From assembly GCA_964017065.1 (NCBI GenBank), contig OZ024783.1:381501-445500 (forward strand): a stretch of 64,000 bases of DNA, read 5' to 3'. This DNA comes from Haliclona indistincta (lineage: Eukaryota > Porifera > Demospongiae > Haplosclerida > Chalinidae). Shown here piece by piece: positions 1 to 10,902 of this stretch. Both the position numbers and the translations under genes were made by a program. Under the pieces are notes generated by a model that ran no database searches, was not told the DNA's origin, and saw only the letters and a list, made by a program, of their open reading frames with translations. Numbering within the stretch: position 1 is the stretch's first letter; every line of letters starts with the position of its first letter.

Positions 1-618
1 AATGAAGAAAATGTCACTTGTTAGTGATCTTGAGACTAAAGTGCAGTAAGTTGCATACTAATCTGGTAGACTTGATGTGCAAGAATGCTGTGAAAGCACT
101 GAAATGAAGAAAATGTCACTTGTTAGTGATCTTGAGACTAAAGTGCAGTAAGTTGCATACTAATCTGGTAGACTTGATGTGCAAGAATGCTGTGAAAGCA
201 CTGAAATGAAGAAAATGTCACTTCATAGTGATCTTGAGACTGAAGTGTAGTAAGTTACATACTAATACAGTGGAGCTAGTGAGTGGGAATACTGTATATG
301 AAAAGATGCACTCTCATAGTGATTGTGGTGCTAAATAGTAGCAAGTTGTGCAGTACTTCAGTAGATCTGTTGTGTGAAAATGCTGTAATGACACTAAAAT
401 CTCCTTTCTTTATTTCAGTGCAATCACAGCATTCTTGCACATCGAGTCTACCAGATTAGTATGCAACTTACTGCACTTTAGTCTCAAGATCACTATGAAA
501 TGACATTTTCTTCATTTCAGTGCTTTCACAGCATTCTTACACATCAAGTCTACCAGATTAGTATGCTACTTGCTGCACTTTAGTCACAAGATCAATATGG
601 AATGACAAGTTCTCTTAA
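1..618. repeat. ~102-bp satellite, in both orientations
   Basis: Two near-identical direct copies start at positions 1 and 103 (period 102 bp). More diverged copies run to about 400, and about two copies in reverse orientation lie at 419-615. Shared words are TGGTAGACTTGATGTG, AGAATGCTGTGAAAGCACTG and TGATCTTGAGACTAAAGTGC. The same unit family forms a second array at 10903-11450. No coding frame is kept across units, so this is non-coding satellite DNA. The change of orientation near 405-420 makes the locus partly palindromic. Confidence 0.9.
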
Positions 619-639
619 AAGCACTATTAAACAGACAAG

Positions 640-2285
640 CTACACTTGATCAGCACTTTGCTACCAGATTGCAAGGTCACTGGAAGAATATTGCAGCCAT
701 TTATTATGATTAGCTCAGGACTATTTCAGTGGATGGTATGATTCAAACCATTGTATTACAATTAGACCATGATTGTATGTTATGCACTTCTAGTGTGTTC
801 ATAGTTATAATAAAACTATTGCGATACGAAAATACATAATATATAACAAAATACTTGTTTTGTGACTGGGACTACTAAATACTTAGTTTATGTAGTAAGT
901 TAGTTATTATCTTCTTGTTACGACTTGCTAGACCATCACTTTTTCAGTTGCACCTGTTGACATAACACCATCAAATCAAGCAGCATGTTGCAACTCATTA
1001 TGACAAACATTCTTGGTGTTTTAGTGTCTTCTTTCTGATTTCACAAAATAATTAATAGCCTGAGTGAGAGAGAGAAAGAGAGAGAGAGAAAGTGACTAAT
1101 TTGGATAACATTACGACACTTAAATCTAAGGCTACACACAAAAACAACAGTGAATAAATAGCCTATTACGGCCATTATTATCATTAACAGATTATGCAAA
1201 ACCGTCATTATACAAGGCCTGCATAGCCAGGAATTTACAGAGAGGATTCTTTCTCGAGTGGTACAGATCCCCACTGAAAATGTTGTCTTATTAAAAATCA
1301 TGACGGCCTTGTCAATTGATTTTTAATGATAATTCTCGTGAACAGTCACATAATGAATACCTAAATGTGCTATTTTCACTGCAATTCTTCCGAGAAAACA
1401 AGCAGATTCAATTTTGGCTAAAAATGTGGACCCTTTTGCCAAGAAAAGTGGACCTTTTTGCTCAGGAAAGTGGACCATTCAGGAGACTGAACGGTTCTTC
1501 AGAACCCCCATGAGTTACGTGTTTCATTAAGAGGAAGACACCAAAACTTTTTGCTCGAATATTTTCTACCCATTCCGTTGCATTAATCCTCCTGAATTAA
1601 TTATCATGCATCAGTAGCCTAATTTTAAATATTGTGCAACAGAGGCTGCTAGCTAGCCATGCACGTGTGTGCCTGTTGGTACTACGTAATGTATGTAAAG
1701 TGCTCGGTACTTTTTGTACAAGACAACCTTCTTTTTAGTTGTGATTACAATTGCGCTGTTCATGCAGGTAGCCATGGATGCGTTAACAAGACAAGCATGA
1801 AAAAATTCGCTGTCAATTGAAGCAGCTGAATGCGTAGTGATTGCGTACTAGCTATATAGCTAGCAGGGGCGGTCTAGACTCTCATTTACAGGAAAACCAA
1901 CAACAGTGCTACTCTTAATGCTCCTAATACAATCTGACTATTGATAGACTCACCAATTCTGCTCAGAGATCATGTGCAGGTGCTCAGGACCTTCAACTAA
2001 TAAATTGAACAAGCTATGACATTCAGCCAGTTCTATAGCAGAGATTCCTCCTCGTTACAACGCCTTTTCATTGTCACACAGAAGTTTAAAAGGCTCAGGT
2101 CCACTTTGCTCGTCATGGTAGAATAGAATGCTAGACAGCAGTACTCACTCGTCTTCAGTGGATTTCAATCACCTTTAGGTTCCTATAAACAGCAGCCTTC
2201 TTTACTAAAGTAGTCCCAGACGAAGATCTGCGTGCTTTCCAAGCTAGTGCTGTCGGTACGCCATTTTTCTAGTCGATTCCTGCAC
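640..2285. other. no recognisable gene
   Basis: AT-rich sequence with a short GA-rich run near 1067-1092. Only short, unrelated open frames are present, with no domain or splice structure I can support. Confidence 0.6.
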
Positions 2286-2290
2286 CAGCC

Positions 2291-4105
2291 CCACCTTTCT
2301 CTGGTACCAGCATAGATATTAGAGCCCAGAGGGATTGGAAACGCGTAGTATCCGCTGACTAATCCGTGCCTCGGGTAGTCCGTATTTTTCCGTAAATGTA
2401 TGACACCAAAAGACGCTATGACTGCTACTACGAGTGCTAGTGACGCTACTAAGACCGGCTGCTGACGCTTGCTTCATGGAAACTTGTTTGCAGTCAGTCG
2501 CGGACGGCAAAGAGCTATCTTCAGTACATTCAAAGCGCACCACTGCCGCTCGAGAACTAGCCCAAAATTGATTATTCTATCCAGCCTACTACGAAGTTGC
2601 TATCACGAATTGGACTCGACTGATTGCAGCAAGAGCTCACTCAACTGGTGGTCAAAAGCACTCTGTCCTGCGAGTCTCTTTTTAAAATGAAAGAATGGTG
2701 CGTTTGTGCAGTATCTCTTGAAGATGAGACTTCTAAAGCACTACTTGTCAAGATCATTGAACTCTGGCTCACTATCCGTGGATCATTTTTTCCACTGCTG
2801 GGGCTTATGTCAAATAATAATTATTGTGTGTCTCATTGCACCTGTATTATAATTATTGTGAACCAAGATTGCTGCTATACACTATTGTTGACAGTTTTCT
2901 TCTTGCATGCATGGCCTTTTGGGAGAGGTGTCTCATCAACAGTAATCTCTTTTGTGTTGTGCCCTCGCTTGCAATTTCCTCTCACAGCCTAACAGCAACA
3001 GAGCCTTGCACTCGCAAGGATTAAGTGCCATAATGAAAACTGCTAACAGTTGGATTGTCAGAATAGCCACCTCTGATGCTCTTTTTGCCAAAAAAACTTT
3101 CTAGGGGATCCTGGCATAGCTTCTCACTAAGAAAATATCTGACACCATCTTGCTTTAGGAGATACTTATTTAACTCAACAAATGATTTCACTGCAGGTAG
3201 AAAATTAAAGAACAGTCATGACAATGCACGTACCCGAAGTAAATTTATTGATCACCTGTGATTCTAAGACCTAGCAGGATTTCCTGGCTTATAATAACAC
3301 CTGATCTTCTCATCGTCACTTGTCTGAAGTAGTTTCAGAAGTAGCCATGCAGGCTAGCATGCATGAACAAGCTGCATATTGATGTGTATTATAATAATTG
3401 TAACACTTTTTACTTAATATGTGCACCTTTCTTTGTTTACTAGGCCTTCCTGGGGTAGACCTCCTCTGACGGTAGCATGTCCTTTTCTTAGAAATTGAAA
3501 TTCAGCCCATGCTCTACAACGCATTTTTAATAAAACAGTAAAGATAGCAGTATAATAAACTACCCAGTGCTTTTCTCTATACTTTGTACTATGTCTAGGT
3601 TGTTATGAATAGTGTTCTACATTAGTGTTGCTTTAGTCAAAATTTAAGTAAAAGAACCACTGAAAACGCACGTTTTGCTCATTAGCCCAATCACATAGCA
3701 AAATATTTTGAAAATTATATTGCTATGCCATGCTCCAGCATTCCCTAAGTCAATATGAATATCAAAAATTCAATCTGAAGGCACAGGCTTGTTGTGAAAA
3801 TGTAATAACAACTTTTTAATTCTTTTCCAAACATTCAATTGTAACTCACAGATTTAAAAGAGAGTTGGTCCACTTTATTTCCAGTCAATTTGATGAATGA
3901 TTATACTTGAAACAACTTTGTAACAAGAAAGATCCCCTTTTGCTGTTAGCGCTACTATAGACGGCTTTTTTGCAGTGAAGTCGTACGAGCTGTCTCGGTC
4001 TGAAAGCGAGGCACGGATACGACGCGGAAGTGACGTCACGTTGTATTATTGCATTTAGGCGTTTCCAATCCCCTCCCCCTCTAATATCTATGGTACCAGA
4101 CAGTA
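2291..4105. mobile_element. candidate element bounded by inverted ~100-bp repeats
   Basis: The stretch at about 2299-2380 recurs in reverse orientation at about 4005-4100. Shared words, read inward from each end, are TGGTACCA, ATAGATATTAGAG, GGATTGGAAACGC and TCCGTGCCTCG, with small indels between them. This layout fits divergent terminal inverted repeats of a ~1.8-kb element, or simply two opposed copies of a dispersed repeat. No clear target-site duplication is visible. The interior holds one possible gene relic (about 2470-2800) and AT-rich filler. Confidence 0.4.
2624..2810 (+). pseudogene. short unassigned coding relic
   Basis: An open frame here contains the stretch SKALLVKIIELWLTIRG, whose composition looks like real protein, followed by low-complexity sequence and a stop in AT-rich DNA. 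The run reminds me of C-terminal parts of long invertebrate transposon-linked proteins, but I cannot name the family. It lies inside the inverted-repeat pair, which fits cargo of a decayed element. There is no start context or splice structure. Treat it as an unidentified fragment. Confidence 0.25.
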
Positions 4106-4860
4106 TTCTGAACCCGCCCACTGATAGTTACAAACCGAGAACCCTAACACCGCACGTGCCGTGAGGGTCCCCGTATATTCTTAGGTATCAATCGGAGAAA
4201 AGTTTCCGAACCGGGTGCAACCCGAGGTCAAATCGTCGAGGTGGAAACTCAAACGAGTCTCGTTAAGGGCAGAGATTCAACAGGGGGTCAAAGGTCACAA
4301 AATTAACTCTTTCCTAACTCGATTCGGGCTCACGAGCTGTCTTCGTATCTAGTCGTATCTAGTCGTATCTACCTGAATCGAGGACCTGAATGTAAGAGCT
4401 CGATATGTGGCTCCCATTCCAGGACAGGGATCATCCTCTGGAAATCAGGTGAGTGCTAACTCCAATAGAGGCTTGTAGCCTACCTACCATGATTGCTTGT
4501 AGCTGAGTAAACGTGGAGATGGGTAGTTAATTCAGTAGCTGTTGCTGCTGCCATTATCTTCAAAGCCGTGACCCAGCATCTTTGGTATTCAAGTGGTCTT
4601 CAATGCAGGCCAATACTTAACTGTGTTGAGTCTCAAGTATCACAATCATACCAATAAACTAATCATGTGTCATAATATTGTTTGACTTGTCCACGATGAC
4701 TGTAACATGTATACTTAGTAATAATACTTTATTTTTGACCATCTTTTCTGACAATTATTTTAGTCTTTATGTCCAAAGTCTACAAACTGGTTTACTTGAG
4801 TGTTAATAGTAGGGCAGCTCTCACATTATCTTTCCGGTTACTGATGATACTCAACACTGT
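4106..4860. other. non-coding stretch with a DR1-like motif
   Basis: I see no gene. Position 4284-4296 reads GGGTCAAAGGTCA, a direct repeat with 1-bp spacing (DR1 type, the class bound by RXR/HNF4 nuclear receptors). A short triplication of GTATCTA units lies near 4336-4370. The DR1-like word recurs in reverse orientation at 6398-6410, with similar flanks. Confidence 0.5.
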
Positions 4861-4864
4861 TAAA

Positions 4865-5290
4865 TTAGGAGTTTATGTCGTATTGTAGTTCAAAATGAGA
4901 TGTCCCAGGAACATCCTCTAAGGGACTACCAGCCAGATTGGGGTGACAAAATACGTGCTGGAGTGGCTGGATAGCCTGCCAGTGTATTCCCGATTTATAA
5001 GGTGAGCAGCAATAATAAACAGGTACTCTGTAGTAACATGCCGCTGCTAACAGCTCCATGTGAGTGCCCCAGTTATCATGTCGCAGCATGTATTTAATGT
5101 GTTCGGGGAAAGTAGCATACACAGGCATTAATTTAAAAGCAGCCTGATTCAAATTTTCAAACCAAACCAATCAATAGACTTCCAAGTGAACTTCCTCTGT
5201 TGCAAGTAGTTGAAGGGAGAAGCATCTAAATAAACAATTGCAATCTCCTAAAGTACTTTTTACTTTCTGTACTAGCCAACTCGGAGACAG
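4865..5290 (-). pseudogene. OTU-family cysteine protease fragment, interrupted
   Basis: Reading the minus strand from about 5290 gives an OTU (ovarian-tumour deubiquitinase) domain in one frame. The catalytic-Cys box reads GDCNCLFR at about 5228-5248 (Cys codon 5234-5236), where the family consensus is GDGNCLFR. It is followed by a helix with LQLLATEEVHLEV, the conserved WGTHMELLAAA (about 5040-5070) and the C-terminal catalytic His in SHFELQY (about 4880-4900). An in-frame TGA at 5171-5173 splits the domain, and no upstream start or splice acceptor is evident. OTU domains of this kind occur in host deubiquitinases and in several animal transposons. Given the stop and the surroundings, I take it as a decayed transposon or retrocopy gene. 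Confidence 0.7.
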
Positions 5291-6350
5291 ACATTGTGAC
5301 TCATGATCGAAATTGTATTTTTGTATGCTTGTACTTACCTGCCTACTGTAGTGTTATGTTATTGTATTATGTGTCAATTACTCATGTCCCACTATTGCTG
5401 TAGGACTTAAATGCCTCGTTTACTGTCAATGTAGATCACTACTATGTTACCGAGTCTAGTTCAGTTATAAACCGAATCCCCTAACGCTATACCTACCCTT
5501 TAAATACTAGAATATTTGCTGAATAAGATAATTATATATATTTTCTGAGTCACAACTACATGTACCTCGTTGCTGTCGCTACAATTGAATTGACATTAAT
5601 ATTATTCTAGCCTTCAGAGCTGGCTAAAGTACTTTTTGGTGTTGCTGCAACAGCTGGAGTGACTGAGGAGTGACAACTGATGGAGATTGGCTACTGATGG
5701 AGTGACGGCTAGAGAGATTGTTAGAGTGATAACTGGATGATAGTTAAGAAATGTTCACTTCAATGTCTTAATCACTGTGAGAAGTAGAACAACAAATATA
5801 ATAATTATTATTTTCATACAGATCTTTAGGTGATGATCATATTGACAGTGTGCTACAAGCTTCGTCACGTGATAGAAAGACTTTTCACACTGAGACTGAT
5901 GAACAGATGAATCTACCCTGTTTGACTTCTTCCCTCTTGTAATCAGTCTTCATGAACTGCTTTAAAGGGAGTAGTCTCTCCCACATCCTTTAACTTTACA
6001 TGTGAACCTCATCTTTAAAATTTGAGTTATAAACATATATAATACTTTTTATCAATGACTATAACGTGATGGGTTTTCTTGCATGCCTTCCATTATCTAC
6101 TGAGGCATTGGTACTCCTCAGCTGATCAGAGGTTGAGCACAATAGAGTGTAGCCTAGAGACTGATCACAGTCACTCAGTGTACTGTGGACTCATAGCTTA
6201 ATTAGTGCTCGCGGCGATCGGTAATCGCTGACGTATGCTACCGTTACACGCCGTGTATAGGTAGTCATCTCTGTGTGTAGCTAGCTACCTGTGGCTGTGA
6301 CTCTCGTAGAAGTTCTCACGATCAGTAAGTGAGTACACGCTTTCGTTTCT
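5291..6350. other. no recognisable gene
   Basis: AT-rich intergenic sequence between the OTU relic and the integrase-protease gene. I see no coding frame or repeat I can support. Confidence 0.6.
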
Positions 6351-6354
6351 CGTT

Positions 6355-6410
6355 CAAAATTCCCGCGAAGTCAGTCGCTCGCGAGGGGTTAATTTGTGAC
6401 CTTTGACCCC
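6355..6410. promoter_or_regulatory. putative promoter-proximal motifs of the integrase-Ulp1 gene
   Basis: About 120-175 bp upstream of the proposed start at 6531 lie TTCCCGCGAA (E2F-like, near 6359-6368) and TGACCTTTGACCC (reverse DR1, 6398-6410). Both match known metazoan site classes. Binding and function are inference only. Confidence 0.3.
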
Positions 6411-6530
6411 CTGTTGTTATTATTTTGGTCCGGGGGGAATTCTAATTAGTGCACACTCGGAGATTTTGGTTTGTAAGCTGCATTCTGACCCTACACACTC
6501 GTCACCGACGGCCACGTGTTGGAACACAAA

Positions 6531-9500
6531 ATGGACGAAGATGAAGCACTCGAAGCTGACCGTCTACTGGATGAGGCGATGCTTTACATGGTCGAAAACC
6601 GCTATCCTGAAGAGGCGACTGAGAATAGGAAGCGGATAATAAGGAGAAAAGCGAAGAAGTTTGAGATTCAAGATGGGGAGCTATATTACAGAGATAATCG
6701 AAAGAGTTCAGGAGGAAAGGTAACTGTCGCACTTTGTCATGCATTCTAGGAAATGTCTCAATTATAATTACATTATCATGAAGGTGGAGGTGCTACTCAA
6801 ATACATTCGTAGTGACAATGAGCGAAAGATGATTCTGCATGCCTGCCATATCGATCCCACTTCTGGGCATTTAGGCAGAGTGCGCACTATGTACAGGATA
6901 AAGGAGAGGTTTATGTGGACGGGTATGTACAAGGATGTGAAGGAGTTGGTACGTTTCAGTTGTTTCCGGTTACTGTTAAATAATAAATTATGATTCTTTG
7001 CTATTGTGCATGTGTAGGTAATGACGTGTGACGTGTGTCAACACATGAATAGGAAATTGACGACTGGCACTCCCTGTCTGAACCCAATTCCAGTTAAATC
7101 ACCATGGCACATGATCGGGATTGATTTCATTGGTCCCATTCGCCCAAGAGGAAGTGATGGTAATAACTTCATATTGACCATAACGGACTACTTCACAAAG
7201 TGGGCGGAAGCAGTGACGACACCAGACAAAAATGCACCTTCAGTTGCAAATGTTTTGTTCAAGGTACATGTAATGTTGTGCATGTACATCTACTAGCTCT
7301 TTAATTTTAGTTGTTTATGCGACTGGGGTTACCACATGTCATACTATCTGACAATGGTAGAGAGTTTAACAACCATCTTGACCAGTGTCTAGCTGACCTT
7401 GGCATCAAGCGGAGGCTCATAACACCCTATCACCCTCAGGCAAGTTTTAGCAATGAAGTAGCAGCACACATTTAAGGCCTATTCACACTGGCAAATTTAA
7501 CCGAATTCAATGCGCATCGAATGCGAATTGGGCGCGTTCACACTGTACTTCGTCCGATGCGCATTGAATGAATGCGCATCGAATGCGCATCGAGTCAATC
7601 CACCTCGCTATGTGGATTCAATGCGAATCGAACCGAATCACGTGGGCGATACCGGAAGTCATGAATAATGAATGATTACACGTTTTCGAAAATGGCTGCT
7701 GGGAAGACGATCGACGGTCTCTCTGTCCTCGACGCTCGTATATTCGTCCTCTGGCAGTGTTTCCTGCGCACAAGAGCTGCTGTGGAAGCAGTATGGCGGG
7801 TACAGCTACTGCAACACGTGAGCCGGCACGTGACCTAAACGGCGTTCTAATAGTGTTTCCTGAGTGCAGTGTGAACGCTCCCAATGCGCATTCAATTCGC
7901 ATCGATAGTGAACGGTACTCGAAAGGTGCCAATGCGCATCATAACCGACTCCAGTGTGAAAAGGCCTTAAGAAACTCATGAATAGTTGACTTACTTGTGT
8001 ATAAACCATTGTTTTACACAGGCTAATGGCCTTGTTGAAAGGCTAAACCAGACTCTTCAAGCAATGCTAGTTAAGTATGTTAACGCGAACAAGAGAGAAT
8101 GGAGTTCGTTTGTCGACACTTCTGTGTTTGCATACAATACATCAAGGCATGCCTCTTCCAAATTCACTCCGTTCGAGTTGATGTTTGGACGTTGTGCTAC
8201 ATTGCCAATAGACCTGGCAATTTCTCGCTCTACTCCAGAAGAAGATTCTCGGAGATTTCTGAGTTTAGAGGAGTTAAATATGTCCGAAGTTGAAAGCCAA
8301 CGAGCACAGCGACTGAGAGAGGCCAAGGAGAACATTTGTGCTGCACAAAAGAAGCAAAAGATGGATTTTGACAAAAAGCATGCTAAGCCTCATCTGTTTC
8401 AGCAAGGACAACAGGTCCTTAAGAAGGATTTCATGCGTAAGAAGCGGCGTGGAGGAAAGTTGGACTCCAGATATCTGGGTCCATTTACCATCAGTAAAAT
8501 GCTTGGGCGTGGTACTTACCAACTGACATGTGCAGATGGATCAACAGTTCGTGCAACTGGAGCCCATCTTAAGGTGACGGGTAACAGTTGTGCCCACGCA
8601 AATCCTACCGCCCTCAATGCCCACGCAAATCATAGACTCTAACCGCGAACTGCCCCACATGCGTGGGCAATTCGCGGTTAGAGTCTATGGTAGTGATCTG
8701 GGAAGCAGTTGTAAAACGAAGTGCCAAATTTTAGCCAGAATGTAAGCAAGTAATCGCTTTAACTAGGTTAATGCAGTTGTACAATCGTAGGCGGAGGGCA
8801 GCAGACTATAAACTTGGCTGAGAGTTTGTTTGTTTGTAAGTTATGGGTCGAAATGTCGTGAAAAGGCTGTAAAATGGCGAGCGTTTCAATACTATTTTGC
8901 GTTTTACTCAGAGCCAGTCGCCCAGACGTCCAAGTTAATAGTCTAATGACTAATACAATTTTAGTTGGTCGAAATGTATTTGAGTTTGTTGATGAAACTT
9001 TATCCTACCACTTGTGGAAATTCGGTCATATTGCCATCACACATTCTTGACCTTGTTGAGTGTGCAGGTATCAGTGTCATGAGACAATACCACAATCAGT
9101 TGAATGTAAGTCTGTGTACTATGTACATGTGTCTGTGTAGTCTGTGTGCATGTGTGTGTCTGTTGATTTTGTATCATTGTAGGATGCCATTTTGAGTACC
9201 GGTTTGGTGATGATACCAATTGTTGACTATCGACGACACCACTTCATACTATTGGTATTATTGATGTTGTATATAGTACATGATTTATTTATCATACACT
9301 AAGCACACCAAGGTGGTGACCGTGGTGTATATTATATAGAATATGGAGGCCTAAGCTCAATAGATATGGTTTAATATTATAATAATTATTATAATGACTG
9401 TTCGGGTTTTTATGCCTCGGTGTGGGCGGAGCCACGAGGCATACAGTAATCGTGGTGTCAGTCAGTCAGTCAGTCAGTCAGTCTGTCTGTCGCAATGATT

Positions 9501-10683
9501 TCTCGTCGCTCACTGAAAACTAAGCGCTGAAACAAGCAACACGAGTAGAAATTAATCGATACTTGCTCGGATTTGAATTTTCAGAAGTTTGATTTTAAAG
9601 CTTAGTGCGTAAGTTACCGCGTGTATTGCTCACGGCTGGTTCAGTTTTGTAGCGCAAGCTGAAAGTTAAGCTCTGAAACTAGCAATGCAAGTAGTACACG
9701 GTATTATGTCGCTCTAGAACGTGTGAAAACTTTATACGAAGCTTTGTTCGTGAGTTATGGGGCAATTTGGTCACCGGCTCGCGATCTAGCTGTTCCTGGC
9801 GATCTTGAAAGGCAAAGCTATCCACAGTTGACTACCTAGAAGCTTATAGGTTAGAATTTCACTACAAGATAGCAGCGCAGGTCCAGAGAAATTGTGTAGG
9901 CAAGCTATGAAAGCTATCTCTCTCGTGTGCTGAGCTAAACACTGTAGACACGCCCAGTGAATTGTGGTTAGCATTGATTGGCTTCTGATTGCATAACTAA
10001 AGCACTGCATTGTCAGTGATTGCTGTACAGAAATCCTGTATATATGCATCTGCAGTTGCTGTGTTTGTGGATAGAGTGTCATTCCACCGAGGCATCTGCA
10101 CCTTAGGTGCTTCATTTTATTGAGCAAGTGAAATTTAATTACCCCAATTTTACAGGTGATTAATTTCAGTGCTCAGCAAATCGAAGTGTTTGACTCTGAC
10201 ATATTATCCACGAGATTGAGTGCTACCATCTGTGCTACACATTACACATCTCGTCTAAGGTTTGTTACAAATTTACAGCCTGGTTTTGTTGACGCTGAGA
10301 AATTCATTATAGGACACTTCTGCAAGCTTATTTGGCCGAGAGAAATCGTTTTGAAGAGGCTGCTTGGCCAGAAATTATTCATAATGTACATTTAATTGTA
10401 ATTTTTATTTCTTTTTTTCATGTCTATATCGCAGAACATTCCACAGCAAAATGATGGCAGCTCATGTGGTTTGTTTGTATGCAAGGTAGTCATCATTAAT
10501 TGAAGTTTTGCTTAGCTATTCACTTCATTTTTAGTATGGCAAGTGCTTACTGCAACGCTGTGCAGTAGAATTTGAGGTATAACACTGTACTAGAAATGGC
10601 TACTGTGCATGATGTGTGAAAAAATATCTCCAGGATGATCCTAATATTCTCAGATGGGAAATCGTATCGGACTTTGAAGAGAG
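6531..10683 (+). CDS. GIN/Ginger-type integrase fused to Ulp1-like C48 protease
   Basis: Spliced gene with exons 6531-6719, 6784-6948, 7018-7263, 7311-7439, 8022-8573, 8965-9105, 9183-9254, 10156-10259, 10313-10385, 10435-10485, 10535-10576 and 10634-about 10683 (3' end open). Exons 2-3 give an HHCC zinc module (HACH, SGHLG, CDVC). The DDE core follows: GIDFIGPI, then LSDNGREF, then NGLVERLNQ, with all three acidic residues present. Exon 5 ends in an integrase C-terminal chromatin-binding-like domain (YLGPF). Exons 7-10 give a SUMO-protease fold with the His in RRHHFILLV, the Asp in EVFDS, the Gln in PQQND and the nucleophile in GSSCGLFVC. All borders are GT-AG except intron 4 (GC-AG). Gypsy-like integrases without reverse transcriptase occur in Ginger DNA transposons and in domesticated GIN genes. 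The many introns and intact triads favour a host gene or a recently active Ginger-type element. An exon before 8965 may be missing. Confidence 0.75.
7472..7970. mobile_element. piggyBac-type MITE in integrase intron 4
   Basis: A 491-bp element (7476-7966) is flanked on both sides by TTAA (7472-7475 and 7967-7970). Its ends are GGCCTATTCACACTGG and, reversed, GGCCTTTTCACACTGG, a 16-bp terminal inverted repeat with one mismatch. TTAA duplication is the hallmark of piggyBac transposition. The interior has internal repeats of AATGCGCATCGAATG and no transposase, so the element is non-autonomous. Confidence 0.85.
8631..8689. repeat. near-perfect hairpin in integrase intron 5
   Basis: Arms 8631-8649 and 8671-8689 (CATAGACTCTAACCGCGAA and its complement) are perfectly inverted over 19 bp. 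The stem goes on inward through TGCCC/GGGCA with one mismatch. It could be a short MITE end-to-end, or a structured RNA element if transcribed with the intron. Confidence 0.8.
9411..10105. mobile_element. candidate MITE in integrase intron 7
   Basis: The left end carries ATGCCTCGGTG followed by a local palindrome (ATGCCTCG ... CGAGGCAT, 9412-9443) and a run of CAGT repeats (9459-9482). The right end has the inverse, CCACCGAGGCAT (about 10086-10097). The ~690-bp span lies wholly in one intron and has no conserved coding frame. The ends are short and no target duplication was resolved. Confidence 0.45.
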
Positions 10684-10724
10684 GTATATTGCTCAATGCT
10701 GTGTACATGTTGTGTATGTGTTAT

Positions 10725-10850
10725 GCGCAAACCATGGATCGGGACAATCCATGGATTGCGCTGCTCAAAGTATGGATAAGTGCTTTGCGCGGGCAATCCA
10801 TGGATTGCCCAGCACTTGCGCGATCCATGGATTGCGCAACCACACATGTG
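10725..10850. repeat. cluster of ATCCATGGATTG palindromic words
   Basis: Four close variants of CAATCCATGGATTGC and GATCCATGGATTGCGC lie within ~125 bp just after the last recognised integrase-protease exon. Each is centred on the palindrome CCATGG. Any coding frame running through them is likely fortuitous. Confidence 0.6.
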
Positions 10851-10902
10851 TCAAGCATTCATGCAAAAGAAGAAAGGTGATCAGTCGAGAGAAAGGAAAG
10901 GA

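Noticed and set aside
7618..7932. 104-codon minus-strand frame in integrase intron 4
   Set aside because: Lies wholly in the TTAA MITE and has no domain.
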